Source: Globisporangium splendens
Lineage: Eukaryota > Oomycota > Peronosporomycetes > Pythiales > Pythiaceae
Length of the DNA stretch: 64,000 nt
Direction of reading: 5' to 3'
Assembly (NCBI GenBank): GCA_006386115.1
Contig: VFIW01000163.1
Coordinates: 1-64,000 of the forward strand
Position numbers and translations under genes: made by a program. Shown in pieces: positions 19,066 through 31,400 of this stretch; position 1 is the first letter of the stretch; each line of letters starts with the position of its first letter. Below the pieces are notes generated by a model. It did not search any database, was not told the DNA's origin, and was given only the letters and a program-made list of their open reading frames with translations.

Positions 19066-22000
19066 TTACGGAACATTTGAAGCATCGATTTCGCACTCTG
19101 GCAATTGCCTCGCTGGCGCCACCTTTCTTGTTTCTTCCCGTGCGAAATCGAACAGATTTTCGACGACAAACTCGATTTTGACGCGGTGCTCTGGGTCTGG
19201 TGCACACATCATCTCTATCAGAGCCCACTCGAGGTCACTCATGCTCTGAAGCCGTTGTGGGAGACTTCCCCTCTTCACCTTGTAGCGAACGACTGCATCC
19301 AGCATTGTGAGACCCCATGGTGGCTCGCCACTCACGGCTTCGAGAATGCACATGCCAAAGCCGTAGATATCGGACGCGATGCTCAATCTATCGCCATGCA
19401 GATATTCTGGCGATTTCCACCGAAGAGCGCCCATATTCTTTTCCGCGATCTTCACTTCAGCACTATTGGGGATGCAACTGAGTCCGAAATCCATGATCTT
19501 GGCGTCCCCATTGGCGTGAATCAGGATGTTGTCGCACTTGAGATCATTGTGAACGATGTTGAGCGCGTGCAAGTACTGCAGCCCGCGAGCAGCACCACAG
19601 AGAGTGCGCCATTTCTTGTCGCGACGGTTGTTGTCGCGTCTCAAGAACTCATCGAGTTTGCCATTTGCAGCGAGTTCACACGCAAAAAAGCGTTTGCCGA
19701 CATGACACGCGCCGTACAGTTTGATCACGTTCGGATGGTTGAGAGGGAACCATACACGCAGTTCATGGAGGAAATTCTCCAGGGCAGATGTGTCCTCTTC
19801 CGCTTCATATCCCATGAACTTGACTACCACGACCGTGCCAGCCCATCTGGCCTTGTACACTTTGCCAAACGCACCTTCACCGATGGAATCTTTGTTATCG
19901 TACTTGAGCTCGTGAATTGGGATAAACCAGGCTGGCCACTGAGAAGCGTCGTCTTGCAACGTTGCCTCGTTGATCATATCCACGTCCATTTTCGAAAACT
20001 TCTCGTTCAGCGTTCTCGTTTCGTAAGGTACAATTCTGATTGCTTCCGAGTCCTGCACGTCTGTACGCTCCAACTTGGCGATTTGATTCCTCAGTGCCTT
20101 GATATCTGCGTCTCGCTCTGCTGCTTGCTTTGCCCAGTTGTGAACCGAGTCTGGGGCAGATACTGAAAGCAAGTTTAGAAGTTCGTCAATATCTCGATGG
20201 AACACATCGCTTTTTAACCAAACCGTTTTGCTTTTGGCACGCTGAAGAAGCGAGTCTTCTTTGATCGCGACGCGCATAAATCTCTCCAGCTGTAGCAATA
20301 GCTTGCAGTATTTTGTCGCCTCGGCATCGTGTGGCAGTTTGTGCGCTTTCTGTAAAATTTCGTAGACGTTTTCCAGACGGCGGAAGATATACCGAGCTGA
20401 ATCACGAGAGTCCTGGCATGTTTCGCACTTCCACTTCAGATTGGACAAAAAGTCACTTATTGGCGAAGCAAATTCAGGAACAACGTATCCTTGGAGATCA
20501 CACCGGTGTTGCTTCGATATATCTGCAGTGGCTTCCGTCTCGGTATTGTGGTTTTGTTGTTTTTCCATCTCAGCAAATTCCCTGAACTTCTCAACAACGT
20601 TTAGTAAGTTCATCCGTTCTGTTGGCTCACTCGCCCACATCTCCCGAATCGCATTCGCTTGAGATTTACTCAGTGTCTTGGGGAGCTCAGGTCGAAAGCC
20701 ACCAGTCACTTTGGCTGCAACTTCTTCGTCGCTATCACCGGACAACAGCGCTTGCCCTGTCAGTGCCTCATACATGCACATGCTTAGGGAGTACACATTG
20801 GACGCGAGCGATGGGCTGGAACCTCGTATGCACTCAGGAGACTGCCACCGCACCTCTCGCAAGGTACTTTCAGAATCATCTCGTAATGCACCAAATGCAT
20901 TTATCTTGGCAGTTCCATCGACGCCAATCCAGATTTGTTTGCATCGAAGAAGATCGAGAATGATACCGCGATCATGCAGGTGTTTCAGACCCAGCGCAGC
21001 TTCGTGCATTTTTTGCCAGATCAGATTGCGATTCCCGTCAATGGATAAAAACTCACAGAGATTGATGAACGCCACGCTTTCGAAAACTGCCAAATATGGC
21101 AATTGTTCGTGCGACGCCCCGTACAGTTCCACCAAATTTGGATGGGACAAATCCACCAACCGATTCACTTCGTCAGCAAAATGGTCTGGTGTGGCGTAAG
21201 ACGTGCTGCACGTTACCTTTGAGCCCAGCCAACCGGAGGGAATCGCTCTTCTTTTCTGGGTGACTTCAGTCTGGTCGATATCCAAGTCGTGGCGAGGGAT
21301 AAACCATGGTGGAATTGGGAGAACTTTGGTCGAGTCAGATTCGTGCAACACTTTGGCCAAAGAGTACTCCAGCAGTGCCAGCATCTTGGGACTGCATTTA
21401 TCACTGTGCACATTCACTTCATGTTGAAGGAGTATCATCGCCTCAGCTGCATCTCTCTCATCTTGTAGGCTGGGGCAAACGTCAACAGATGATCGCAAAT
21501 GTTCTAGCAGATCGTGCACATCCGCGTTATGCGCTGACGCCCAATCGGTGCACACTGAATTGTCTCGGTCGAGACTTCTTTGCAAAAAAGAGAGTTCAGT
21601 GTGGAAATCGTGAAGGCGAGCCACGATTTTCCGACTGGTGACAAGCCGTGAGTAAACGCTGCTGTTTGCACAGATCGCTTTCAGTCGAACGCAGCCAGAA
21701 ATGATCGCGATGTACCGGTGAACCACAGTTTCAGGGACTTCTTGGGTGACCGTAAACCGCGCAAACATGTCTGTGAGGCGACTAGCTAGGTGCTCCCACA
21801 TAGCTCGGAATTCTTGCATTCCCTTGCTGTAGTCCTTTAATGTCTCCAATGTAGCGGCAAGAACCGAGACCCGAGCATCTGGCACAAACGGCGGACTCAA
21901 ATGTTCACGTTCCATGAGCAAGCGAACAATACTCGCGTCATTTCGCCGGGCAGCGCAAATCAACACTGTGTCTCCGTTGGTGGCTCGAGAACGTGGCGAT

Positions 22001-24366
22001 GCGCCTTTTTCCAGCAGAGTTTTCACGATATTAAAGTTACCGGACGAGGCAGCGGCAATAAGTGCAGTCTCTCCGGCACTGCTCACTGAGGACAGAAACA
22101 CTCTTGCTTGGAGCAGACTGGTCACAGTGTCGAAGTGACCGCGCCGAGATGCTTCGATCAATGGAGTGTTCCCTTCTGCGTCCGGTATGTTGGGCTCTGC
22201 ACCACGCAGCAACAACATGCTCACCAGTGCAGAATGCCCTTCACTCGCTGCAATATGCAACGGGGTTTCTTTGTTTGCATTGCGCGCGTCAACTTTCACG
22301 TCCATCTTGAGAAGTTCTGCGACAACTGGCGCGTGGCCATAGTAAGCAGCAATATGAAGTGGCGCGGTTCCATTCTGGTTCACCCTGTCGACTGCAGCCT
22401 TGCTTTGTGTCAGCAAGAGGAGGACATCCGTGTGGCCATTTTTGGCTGCGCACGATAGCGGGGTCTCTCCACCAGCGTCTTCCACGTTGACTTGTGCATT
22501 ATGACTGAGCAACTCGGCGACGATTTTGTCAAATCCCTTGGAAGCGGCTACAGTGAGCGGAGTCTTTCCGTTGTAGTCGGGTGTATTTACGGAAGCCTTG
22601 GCCTGAAGCAACTTCTTTACAACTTCCAATTGGCCGTTGTCGGCTGCGATCATTAGCGAGGTCGCTCCGTCGAAAGTCTGGGTGTTCACTTGTGCACCAC
22701 GACTCAGCAAAAACCCCACAATCTCGATACAGCCTTTTTGAGACGCGACCATCAGCGGTGTAGACCCGCAGACACTTCGCGAGTCGATTGCAACATTGAA
22801 TTGAAGCAGTGTTTTGACAATATCTAAATGGCCTTGTTGCGCGGCGAGATACAAAGGCGACGCTCCCGATGCACCAACAGCGTCTTGTGTGACCTTGCCA
22901 TCGCGAATCAATATCTCGACGATAATATTGTGGCCAGCTCGTGCGGCAACATGCAGCGGCGTCTCTTCGTTTTCGTCACGAGCATCGACCTCCAGGTTTT
23001 TCTGAAGTAACACCTTGAGGATTTCTGCATGGCCCTTGTGAGCTGCAATGTGCAGTAAAGACTTTCGGCTTGTGCCACGAATGCGTGCTGAAGCTCCGTG
23101 TCTAAGCAGCATTTGCACGATGTCCAAATGTCCCTGCTGCACAGCAATGTATAGCGAAGTTGCACCGTTTTCATGTGCATCCTCCACTCTCGCTCCACAT
23201 TTTAGCAGCACAGCGACGATGCCAGCGTAGCCCCGTTGGCAAGCGATAAGTAATGGTGTCGACCCGTCAGCATTGCGCGTGTTCACGCTCGCTTGGTTTT
23301 GAAGCAAGGTCAAGACGGCACGAAAGTGTCCATTCCAAACAGCGAGGATCAGGGGTGTCGTCCCATCCGAGTCACCCAGGTTCACCGATGCTTTTTTCTC
23401 CAGTAGCTTCACGAGGATTCTTGAAAATCCTTTTTCAGCTGCAATATGCAGCGGGGTGTATCCATCAGCATCACGAACATTCACCGTCGTCATCACACTG
23501 ACTAGAGCTTCCACGACTTGAATGAAGCCTTTCATAGTAGCGAGGTGCAGCGGCGTTAACCCGTTCACGTTTGGTACGTCTACTGGAGACTTGTGTTGGA
23601 GCAATAACTTGACAACTTCAACATGGCCGGTGACAGCTGCATGATGCAGCGGGGTCGCTCCGTCGATGTCGCGCGCGTTCATGCTTGCATTGCTTTTCAA
23701 CAGCACCTCCACGACTTTGACATGGCCGCTGAAGGCAGCAGCGCACAAGGGAGTCGCCGCCGAGTTGGGGTCTGTGGCTTCAATCATGCCGTTCTTCTGC
23801 AGCAGCACCTCAACAACTTTGACGTGGCCCAAGAACGCAGCGATAAACAGTGGAGTCCGCCCACCCTCGGCTCTCTTATCGACGGTCGCGTTGTTGTCAA
23901 GTAAGAGAGTCACTACTTCCGCATGTCCCCCCGCAGCAGCCGTGTACAGTGGAGTCACAGCGGCAGCGTCCCCCATATTCACCATCGCGTTATTTTCCAG
24001 CAGCACAGCAGCCACGACATGATGTCCCTTCTCAGCAGCGCAACGTAGCGGCGTGACGCCATTTTTGTCTGGCATATCCACACTTGCGCCGTGTTTCAGG
24101 AGAACGCGTACTAGCTCGTGGTGACCATTCCGAGATGCGACCATCAACGGCGCGTCCCCATCCTCGTTGGTTGCGTTTACGGGGACGTCTCGGCTCAGGA
24201 GGAGCTGGACCAGTCTCAAATCGCCACGTTGGCAAGCGCTGTGCAGCATCATGACGGCTGTCGCGAGTGCTGGGTGCATCTTGGTCTGCGCGGTTTCGCT
24301 CAGTGTCTCTCGTTCGTGTTGTGCAGTTCGTCTCAACTTTCGTAATGGCGTCGGTGCGGGACGCAT
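19066..24366 (-). CDS. Ankyrin-repeat protein with a pseudokinase and a TKL-type protein kinase
   Basis: The 1766-residue, single-exon protein starts at the ATG at 24366 (a GTG three codons upstream is ignored). I count 24 ankyrin repeats (about residues 41-836), a helical linker, then two kinase-like modules each introduced by a similar PWFIP/PAWFIP...HDL/HEL box. Module 1 (about 1030-1290) is probably inactive: it lacks a Gly loop and the HRD region reads RGIILDLL. Its DFG position reads NAFG. Module 2 (about 1480-1740) looks active: GEGAFGKVYKA, VVVVKF Lys, HNDLKCDN, MDFGLS and an APE-like SPEYL. Such ankyrin-TKL kinases are expanded in oomycetes. A scaffold or signalling role is inferred, with the pseudokinase perhaps regulating its partner. 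It shares a 300-bp divergent upstream region with the CCA-adding enzyme. Confidence 0.9.
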   Translation of the reverse strand: MRPAPTPLRKLRRTAQHERETLSETAQTKMHPALATAVMMLHSACQRGDLRLVQLLLSRDVPVNATNEDGDAPLMVASRNGHHELVRVLLKHGASVDMPDKNGVTPLRCAAEKGHHVVAAVLLENNAMVNMGDAAAVTPLYTAAAGGHAEVVTLLLDNNATVDKRAEGGRTPLFIAAFLGHVKVVEVLLQKNGMIEATDPNSAATPLCAAAFSGHVKVVEVLLKSNASMNARDIDGATPLHHAAVTGHVEVVKLLLQHKSPVDVPNVNGLTPLHLATMKGFIQVVEALVSVMTTVNVRDADGYTPLHIAAEKGFSRILVKLLEKKASVNLGDSDGTTPLILAVWNGHFRAVLTLLQNQASVNTRNADGSTPLLIACQRGYAGIVAVLLKCGARVEDAHENGATSLYIAVQQGHLDIVQMLLRHGASARIRGTSRKSLLHIAAHKGHAEILKVLLQKNLEVDARDENEETPLHVAARAGHNIIVEILIRDGKVTQDAVGASGASPLYLAAQQGHLDIVKTLLQFNVAIDSRSVCGSTPLMVASQKGCIEIVGFLLSRGAQVNTQTFDGATSLMIAADNGQLEVVKKLLQAKASVNTPDYNGKTPLTVAASKGFDKIVAELLSHNAQVNVEDAGGETPLSCAAKNGHTDVLLLLTQSKAAVDRVNQNGTAPLHIAAYYGHAPVVAELLKMDVKVDARNANKETPLHIAASEGHSALVSMLLLRGAEPNIPDAEGNTPLIEASRRGHFDTVTSLLQARVFLSSVSSAGETALIAAASSGNFNIVKTLLEKGASPRSRATNGDTVLICAARRNDASIVRLLMEREHLSPPFVPDARVSVLAATLETLKDYSKGMQEFRAMWEHLASRLTDMFARFTVTQEVPETVVHRYIAIISGCVRLKAICANSSVYSRLVTSRKIVARLHDFHTELSFLQRSLDRDNSVCTDWASAHNADVHDLLEHLRSSVDVCPSLQDERDAAEAMILLQHEVNVHSDKCSPKMLALLEYSLAKVLHESDSTKVLPIPPWFIPRHDLDIDQTEVTQKRRAIPSGWLGSKVTCSTSYATPDHFADEVNRLVDLSHPNLVELYGASHEQLPYLAVFESVAFINLCEFLSIDGNRNLIWQKMHEAALGLKHLHDRGIILDLLRCKQIWIGVDGTAKINAFGALRDDSESTLREVRWQSPECIRGSSPSLASNVYSLSMCMYEALTGQALLSGDSDEEVAAKVTGGFRPELPKTLSKSQANAIREMWASEPTERMNLLNVVEKFREFAEMEKQQNHNTETEATADISKQHRCDLQGYVVPEFASPISDFLSNLKWKCETCQDSRDSARYIFRRLENVYEILQKAHKLPHDAEATKYCKLLLQLERFMRVAIKEDSLLQRAKSKTVWLKSDVFHRDIDELLNLLSVSAPDSVHNWAKQAAERDADIKALRNQIAKLERTDVQDSEAIRIVPYETRTLNEKFSKMDVDMINEATLQDDASQWPAWFIPIHELKYDNKDSIGEGAFGKVYKARWAGTVVVVKFMGYEAEEDTSALENFLHELRVWFPLNHPNVIKLYGACHVGKRFFACELAANGKLDEFLRRDNNRRDKKWRTLCGAARGLQYLHALNIVHNDLKCDNILIHANGDAKIMDFGLSCIPNSAEVKIAEKNMGALRWKSPEYLHGDRLSIASDIYGFGMCILEAVSGEPPWGLTMLDAVVRYKVKRGSLPQRLQSMSDLEWALIEMMCAPDPEHRVKIEFVVENLFDFAREETRKVAPARQLPECEIDASNVP

Positions 24367-24669
24367 TCGCGGCACTCGAGACCATGGAGAACGAAATATG
24401 GAACCCCTCGCATGACACTGTATTCTCTTCTCCCACCTCCAGCAGCATTTCTGCAGCGCTATCGCCAGTGTCTCTTGTCCTAAACACTGTCGTTAGCATG
24501 CGTCCTATTCTAGGACCAATGCCGGATAAAGGTTTCCAATATCCGACATTTGTCATCACATAATTATAAATGCAAACACACAAAGTGTTTGCTTTTTTTA
24601 CAAAACTAACCCACAGTGCATGCTGAGTGTGTGTCACTCTTGTGTGGCTGGCTGCATCAACAACGTCAA

Positions 24670-26545
24670 ATGCTCGCTGCGCGCTTCTTCCGCGAGCGGC
24701 GCATGCACGCGGCTGCGCTGCGCTGCGTCCCGCCACTCGGCTCTGCACATGGCAGTGCACACGGTAGCGGCTTGACCCATCCTCGCAGCCTCTCAGCGTC
24801 TCCTGATAGCACGTCGCCGCCGCAGATCACGTTGACGCCGACCGAGTCCAACCTGTTCGACTTTCTGGTGTACATCCAGCATCTGTACGCGCCGACAACG
24901 CAGCTACGCGTGGCCGGCGGTTGGGTGCGCGACAAACTGCGCGGCGCCGAGAGCGACGACATCGACGTCGTGCTCGACAACATCAACGGCACGACGTTCG
25001 CGAACCACATCCTCAAGTTCCAGAAGCAGCGCAAGCTCCCGCAGTCGTCCATCGGCGTCGTCAAGGCCAATTCCGATAAAGTAAGTGCATGTAGCTCACT
25101 ATGTATGCGCCGTGTGGGTTACTTGATGTAGTCTGGCGTCGCTAACGCTTTCACCTGCTCAGTCCAAGCATCTCGAGGTCGCGACTGTCTCGATTGAAGG
25201 TCAGATGGTCGACTTGGTGCACCTGCGCGCCGAGGAATACACTGCGGACAGCCGCATCCCGGAGACGACGTTCGCGAAGCCGATCGAAGACGCGTCGCGA
25301 CGCGACATCACGATCAACGCACTCTTTTACAATTTGCACACGCAGCAAGTGGAGGATTTCACAGGCCAGGGACTCCAGGATCTCGCAGCGGGCGTCATCC
25401 GCACGCCATTGGAGCCGTATCAGACGTTCTTAGACGATCCGCTGCGCGTGCTGCGCGCGATCCGCTTTGCGTGCGACTTTGGATACACGCTCGACGAGAA
25501 GCTCTCCGAGGTAAATGACTGAATGGATGAGTGTTTGTGTGGACAAGGGGGAAGATGACGCACTAATAATGAACCTACGCATGTGTGTGCATGTTAGGCG
25601 GTGCTGACGCATGCCGAGATCAAGGACGCCATGATGCGGAAAGTGAGTCGCGAGCGCGTTGGCATCGAAGTGCGGAAGATGCTCTCGGGGAACGATCCGG
25701 CGAGAGCGTTCAGTCTGTTGTCCGAGTACGGTCTCCTGGACCTCGTGTTCAACGATCTCCTAAAACAAGAGAATGACGGCAATGCCGCTGCAGCCACAAA
25801 CCATCACCCAGTGCGTCTGTGGAATGACGAGATTACCGCCAGGTCCTTCACGCACCTGCAGTTCCTGCAGCAGAGCCGTCGCGAACTCGCAAGCCATCAG
25901 ATCTCGTTTGTCGAAGCCAGCGGTGCGATCCTGACGCCACTTTTCCTCAACTCCATCGCGAGTGTCTCTGGTGCGCCATCTTTAGAGCCTTTGGAACCCA
26001 TGAGCGAAGACGCGATCATCGACAGCGCGTTCAGCTACTTGAACGCACGCGACGCGATCACACGGCAGCTGCCGGTCGACGAGATCGTCGAGATGCTGAA
26101 AACCAACGTCAAGTGGCCGAAACCCGCGGCCAAGCGCGTCGCGTTCATCATCGAGGCTGTCGCAGCATTCCCGTCCGATGCGCGATTCTCACGGGAGTGC
26201 AGCGGCGACCGACTGAAGCTATTCATGTGGATGACGCGGTACAACTCTGTGCTCGCGCCGGCGCTCTCGATCCTGTTGACACAGTACGAGGACCCATTGC
26301 AACGCGACTCGACGCTGAAGACGTTCCTGGACTTGAGCGCGATGTACGCGAAGCGTGAGGCCGAGCACGGGGGCAAGAAGCGCCGCATGGACGGCAACGC
26401 GATCAAGACGCATCTGGGCGACAACGCCGGCCCCAAGATCGCGCGCGCGCTCGAGGTGCTCAACGTCTGGGAAATGGTACATCCGCTGGCGCCGATCGAC
26501 GACGAAGTGGCCTTCCTGCAGCAGCTTGCCTGGCAATTAGAGTGA
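24670..26545 (+). CDS. CCA1: tRNA nucleotidyltransferase (CCA-adding enzyme), 3 exons
   Basis: Exons 24670-25080, 25163-25510 and 25598-26545 with introns of 82 and 87 nt give 568 residues. The class II nucleotidyltransferase core is clear: RVAGGWVRDKLRG, the metal-binding DDIDVV, RRDITINALFYN and the nucleotide-recognition FLDDPLRVLRAIRFACDF. The enzyme adds CCA to tRNA 3' ends. The ATG at 24670 opens MLAARFFRERRMHAAALR, which looks like a mitochondrial presequence, with a second ATG (the M in RRMHA) 12 codons... further along. Eukaryotes commonly make mitochondrial and cytosolic forms from one gene by alternative starts, and the layout here fits that. An in-frame GTG at 24616 is not needed. 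It is divergent from the ankyrin kinase. Confidence 0.93.
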
Positions 26546-27001
26546 AGATCGGGTGGGCAGTTGTTTGCGGTTGGAAAAGTAGGGTATATCTTTGAAGCGC
26601 AATGAGCTTTGCAGAAGGCTATTTCTACCCTATGATAATGTGACACCCAGTTTTGTCACATTTATTTCAAACTCGGAAACATCCTGTCGCACAAAGTGGT
26701 GCACGCAGGGGATACTCTGTGGATGCAATTTGTTTGTAGGCTATTTAATGCCCTACGGTTGTCATTCCCTTACGTTGTCAACACAGCTCACAAAGATGAG
26801 TCTTCCACTACGAAATCTTACAAAAACACACACACCCTAGCATAATACCAATTCTTGGCCAATAAACAGTTGATACACGAAAATGTACGTCCCAGATTGG
26901 TAGAAAATCTCATGCGCATCTCATACTTTCTGTATCAGGCAGGGAGGAGTCTCGCACTCGAGAGAAAGTTCACTCCAAAACAGCGAGAAAGGCAGCGAGC
27001 G
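26546..27001. other. Intergenic between CCA1 and DHHC gene
   Basis: About 455 bp, AT-rich, with no gene. CTCATGCGCATCTCATAC near 26910-26930 contains Inr-like CTCAT elements that could serve the DHHC gene, but no full core promoter match is seen. Confidence 0.4.
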
Positions 27002-28227
27002 ATGCCGAAGAAGAAGACGCGCGATGGCGAAGGACACGCGACCTCTGCAGCGCGGAAGGACAAACGCGCGCTTAAGGCGCTGCACGTGACGCCCACGTCT
27101 GCGTCCACTTCGTCCACGGCGACGACTGCGGGATCCGACAGTCCGAACGAGTACAGCAGCACGCCGGACGACGACGACGATGGCAGCGGCCGCAGCGAGC
27201 ACGATGCGTTCCTGCGCTCGTCGGTGAGCACGTTGTCGTCGTCTCCTCCACATTCGTCGTCCTCTGACGGAATACACAGCGACAGACGAATCAAGAGCGC
27301 CAAGCACAAGAAACATCGCCATCATCACCACCATCAACGCTTTGAAGATCTCGAATATGGTGGCGACTGCGGGTTCGACAAAAACGGCAGGAACGACGAG
27401 AACGATACGTCGAGTGACAAGTGGCGCGTGCTCCATGAGATCGCGTTCAACGGGTGCCTTGGTGGATCGCTGCTCCAAGTGGTGCATCTGAAACGCGCCA
27501 ATTTCGGCGTCCAACTGAGAAATTACGACGATGACAAGGTAGCAGTTTATGATGCTTCGACGACTTCAACGCCGTCGTGTATGGTCGGACCGCACTGGTG
27601 GCTCATGGCCACGACGTTCACGGTGTTCACGGGCCTCGCGTTCGTGATCACGGTGCTCACGTATCCGAAAGCCGGCTTTGGCGAGACCATCACAGGCATT
27701 CTGCTCTCGTCTGCGTGTTTGTCCATGTACGCCATGGTCGGTTGCTCGAACCCTGGCATCGTGCATAGGTACGTTATAGATTTCGGCAATTCGATCTTGT
27801 GAAACGCAAACTAACTGATGTATATGTGGTGTATCTTTTAGGATCGACGTGGCGCCGGATGACACGTACTCGTACTGCGATCACTGCGAATCCTATCGGC
27901 CACAAGGGTGTGTTCTCATTGCGACGCTGGTATCCGTAATTGTTGCCCCACGCCTAACAGTGTTGCCATTCTCGTTATTTACTTTGTAGCGCGCTGCACT
28001 GCATGGACTGCCGCGTGTGCATCGAGGGGTACGACCACCACTGTCCGTGGACGGGCAAGTGCGTCGGCAAGGGCAACGTCCGGTACTTTTACGCGTGGCT
28101 CTTCTTTCTCGTGCTCGCGTTCGTGTACGAGGTGATTGAGTTCACGACGTACATGATGCCGCCCGAGGACCAGCCCAACGGCGGGTACTATGACGACCTT
28201 ACCTTCGCTCCGAAAGTCAATGGCTGA
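27002..28227 (+). CDS. DHHC palmitoyltransferase (3 exons), short C-terminus
   Basis: Exons 27002-27768, 27842-27907 and 27990-28227 (introns 73 and 82 nt) give 356 residues. A charged, Ser-rich and His-rich cytosolic N-terminus (about 1-140) is followed by two membrane segments (about 198-220 and 226-247). The Cys-rich domain CDHCESYRPQGALHCMDCRVC comes next, split by intron 2, then the catalytic EGYDHHCPWTGKCVG. Family members S-acylate proteins at Golgi, ER or plasma membrane. Only one hydrophobic segment follows the DHHC motif before the protein ends, whereas the family normally has two. Either the protein ends early or a further exon was missed in the 200 bp before the convergent GPCR-PIPK gene. 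Confidence 0.88.
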
Positions 28228-28428
28228 TGGGAGCATTACGAGGTCGCCACGAATGCAGTGGTGGCGACGTCTGCAGCGCATATGTACGAATATATAAGCA
28301 TATGGGCACGAGAGAAGCAGTGGAAGAAGAAGAAGAGAAAACGAATCATAGGTGAGATTATGTGGTTGCACGTTTATTTTTTTGATAATGAAACAGGGGA
28401 AAGGATGCCTTTTGATTCTAATTACTGA

Positions 28429-31400
28429 TCAGGCCGGCAAAGTAGGGAGCTTGTCCGGAGTCAATGTCGGCGTGCGCGCGATGCGGTAGCTGTCGAAGAT
28501 GGAGAGGTGGTGCGGCTCCGTCATGTGCGTCTCGATAGTCATCGACGGAGGTAGCAGCGGCGCGCTCGAACTGCTATTATTGCTACTAATACTACTACTA
28601 CTGATGGTTCTGGGCATGTTGTTGCTATGCATGTTGATACCAGAGCTGCTGGTCGTGGAAGAGGTGGCGCTATCGGACCCAGCGGAGAAGTTGACTGGCA
28701 CCACGGTCGACATGCCACGGTCGAAACGAAGCAGAGACGCCTCTGAGTCGGAGCGAGAGAATGTGACGCAGGGCACGCGAGGTGATGGCGTCACAGGCGC
28801 CAAGGGCTGGCGCACGTTTGCCGACGACATGTCCACGTAGCTTGACAAAGGGTACGACGAAGCTGTTGACAGCGGCGGTGGGAGATATGCTGGTGGCTGC
28901 TGGAAACTGTTGTGCGAGGGGTTATTCTGTGGCGAGTAGAACCCCCGTGGCGGCTCCATGACAAGACCATCGGAAAGACGTGGACCGAGGCTGTAGTGCT
29001 CTGGTAACCCTGTCGAGACCGTCGCTGCTCGCTGACGCTGGGACGCGCTCTGTGCTGCTGTGCTTGACGCCCCACTACTCGTCATGCGAGCAGAAATCCG
29101 CATTGGCATGATCGGCGCGGTCATTTGCGGAGGAGTCAAGAAGCTGGACATGCGCTCGAGCATCACTGTCGAGTCGTACCGCGTATCGAAGGACTCAATC
29201 ACCGTGCTCCGCGTGGATCCCGACTCCATCAACTGCACGTTGCGCGGCTCTTGAAACTGCAGCTGCATCATCTCGACCTCATCCATCTCTAGGTTGCCGT
29301 CGTAAATCAGCTCGCGAATCACGCGCTGCTGGAAACGATCCGCATACTGCCGTGGGTTCACGACCGAGATGCCGTTCTTGTCCTGCATGAAAATGTACAC
29401 GCGCACGAAATGCTCGACGCGTTTGCGGAAATTCCACTGTTGCAAGATGTCGATAAGCCCCATAAAATAGATCCCTGGACCGTGAACTTCGTCGACGCTC
29501 ATACCGCCTTGAATCGCTTGATGGAAAGGTTTCATCGTCGGGTCAAAGCCGCCGCCGGAGCCTGCACGGTCGCGAGAGATGCCACCAATGCTGCCACTGC
29601 TTCCTCGAGGTGGATGCTCAAAGTTGTCTGCGGATGAGTAGTGCGATACGTTGAAGCTGCGATGATGGATTCCCACGAGGAGGCTGTAGTCGATGCAGTT
29701 GATCTTGCAGAGAAAGTTGGAGTCCTTCGTGAGCTGCACGGCCACGGCTCGAGCAGTCAGGAATGGCAACGCCATGTGTCGATTCCAGTTCAGATCTTTG
29801 CCGACTTGATCGTACTGGTGACGCAAGTTGCCTTCGCCACGTCGCACGCCGCATAACTGGTCGTGGCTGCCGCTGACAACGAATTCGACGCTGCAAAACT
29901 TGCACGTCGCAATCGTTCCACTTGGTTTCCGTCCTTCGAGGCGTCCAACCCACGAGCCTTTGAGGTCGAAGCGCTCGTGGATTTGCAGGTTCGAGTCGAA
30001 CACGCTCTGCATCACCATGAAGAACACCGTCTTGCCGTACATTGTCAGTCCATGGCAGCCGAAGAAGCGCGTCATGAACGTGTTGGGGTTGTTCTTGATG
30101 AAGGTGTAGTACGTCGGGAGGATGCTCAGCAAGAACTTGAGCTCTTCTTTTGTGAGCGTCTTCACGACGTACTTCCGGTCTTCAGTGAAATAGAAGAACG
30201 CGCCGCTTTTGCCCTCACTCACACGCTCCTTTGTCGTCTGCTGCAGCGAGTTGCGGTAGCTGGAGCTCGAGATCCTTGCTTCACCGCGCAGCCGACGAAA
30301 CACGTGAGGCGCGAAATCGTAAAACACAACGCCTTCACTTATGGGACCACGTGCTCGACGGTCATTGCGCGTCTCCAAGATGATGGTTCGAATTTGCGCG
30401 TAGCTCTCCTTCCGCTCACAGAACTCGGAATCCAAGTTCGAAATACAGTGGTTGGCATCTCCGGTCGGCGGTGCCGATGACAAGACTCCTGATGCTCGGG
30501 CTTCATGCTCGGCGTAGTCGATACTTTCGCAGATGCCCCTCGTCGTCTTGGTCAGGATTTCAAGTCGAAGTGCCCAGTTAATGCTGTCTTCATGTGCTGG
30601 CAGATCCACGTATCCGAACTCTCGCAGTTGCTCAATGATTGCCAAGATGTTGGAAGTTCGAGTCCATATCAGCGAGTTCACCATGCCTTTCGCGAGCAAC
30701 AGACACTTGAGCAGGTGCCAAATTCGGCACCGGATTCCTCCTTTACCGTCGGTATTTTTGTGCGGCATGAGGCTAAACAGCGCGTAGCAGCCGAGGACCA
30801 AAGTCCAGTACCCAAAGTAGCAGCCGACATAGTACTTCAGGTGGCGATGGATGCGTTGGCGCGTCTTGAATGTGTCTGGAAGCCCTTTGGAGAACCTGTT
30901 CCATGTGCACAAGATCGCGACTAGCGACGTGCAATACACGACGACGATGTAGAGCGCGAAAAAGATGCCCGAGGTGATTGTCCCATTGGAGGCAGCTTCG
31001 TCCGCTGGAGGCACGGTGCCAGTGTTGGTGTCAGAAAAGCCTCGCACCCAGATCAGATGGTCGTCGCTCGAGTTCATCCAGCAAAAGCCAAATAGCGCGT
31101 AGTGCGTGTCAAAGTGCGAGATCGTCGCACAGACGAGGCTCCAGAGCCCTCCACCGATATGGTACTTTTTCATTTGACCCTTGGACGCGGAAAACGGGTT
31201 CTGCAACGCCAGCAACAAGTCGATTGCGAAAATGAGCATGTACGTCTCTTGGCCGGTGAGGAAGAAATCCACAAAGACACCCATCTGGGAACATTGGATC
31301 GACTCGGACGATCGATTGAGCAGGTACAGAAACTGGTAGATCGCGCCGTAGATGCTCATGCCGAACATGATCCCCGCCGGGTGCTGGCACAGCGCACGAA

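Noticed and set aside
24616..24669. GTG start for the CCA-adding enzyme
   Set aside because: The ATG at 24670 gives a plausible mitochondrial presequence; GTG starts are not expected in nuclear genes.
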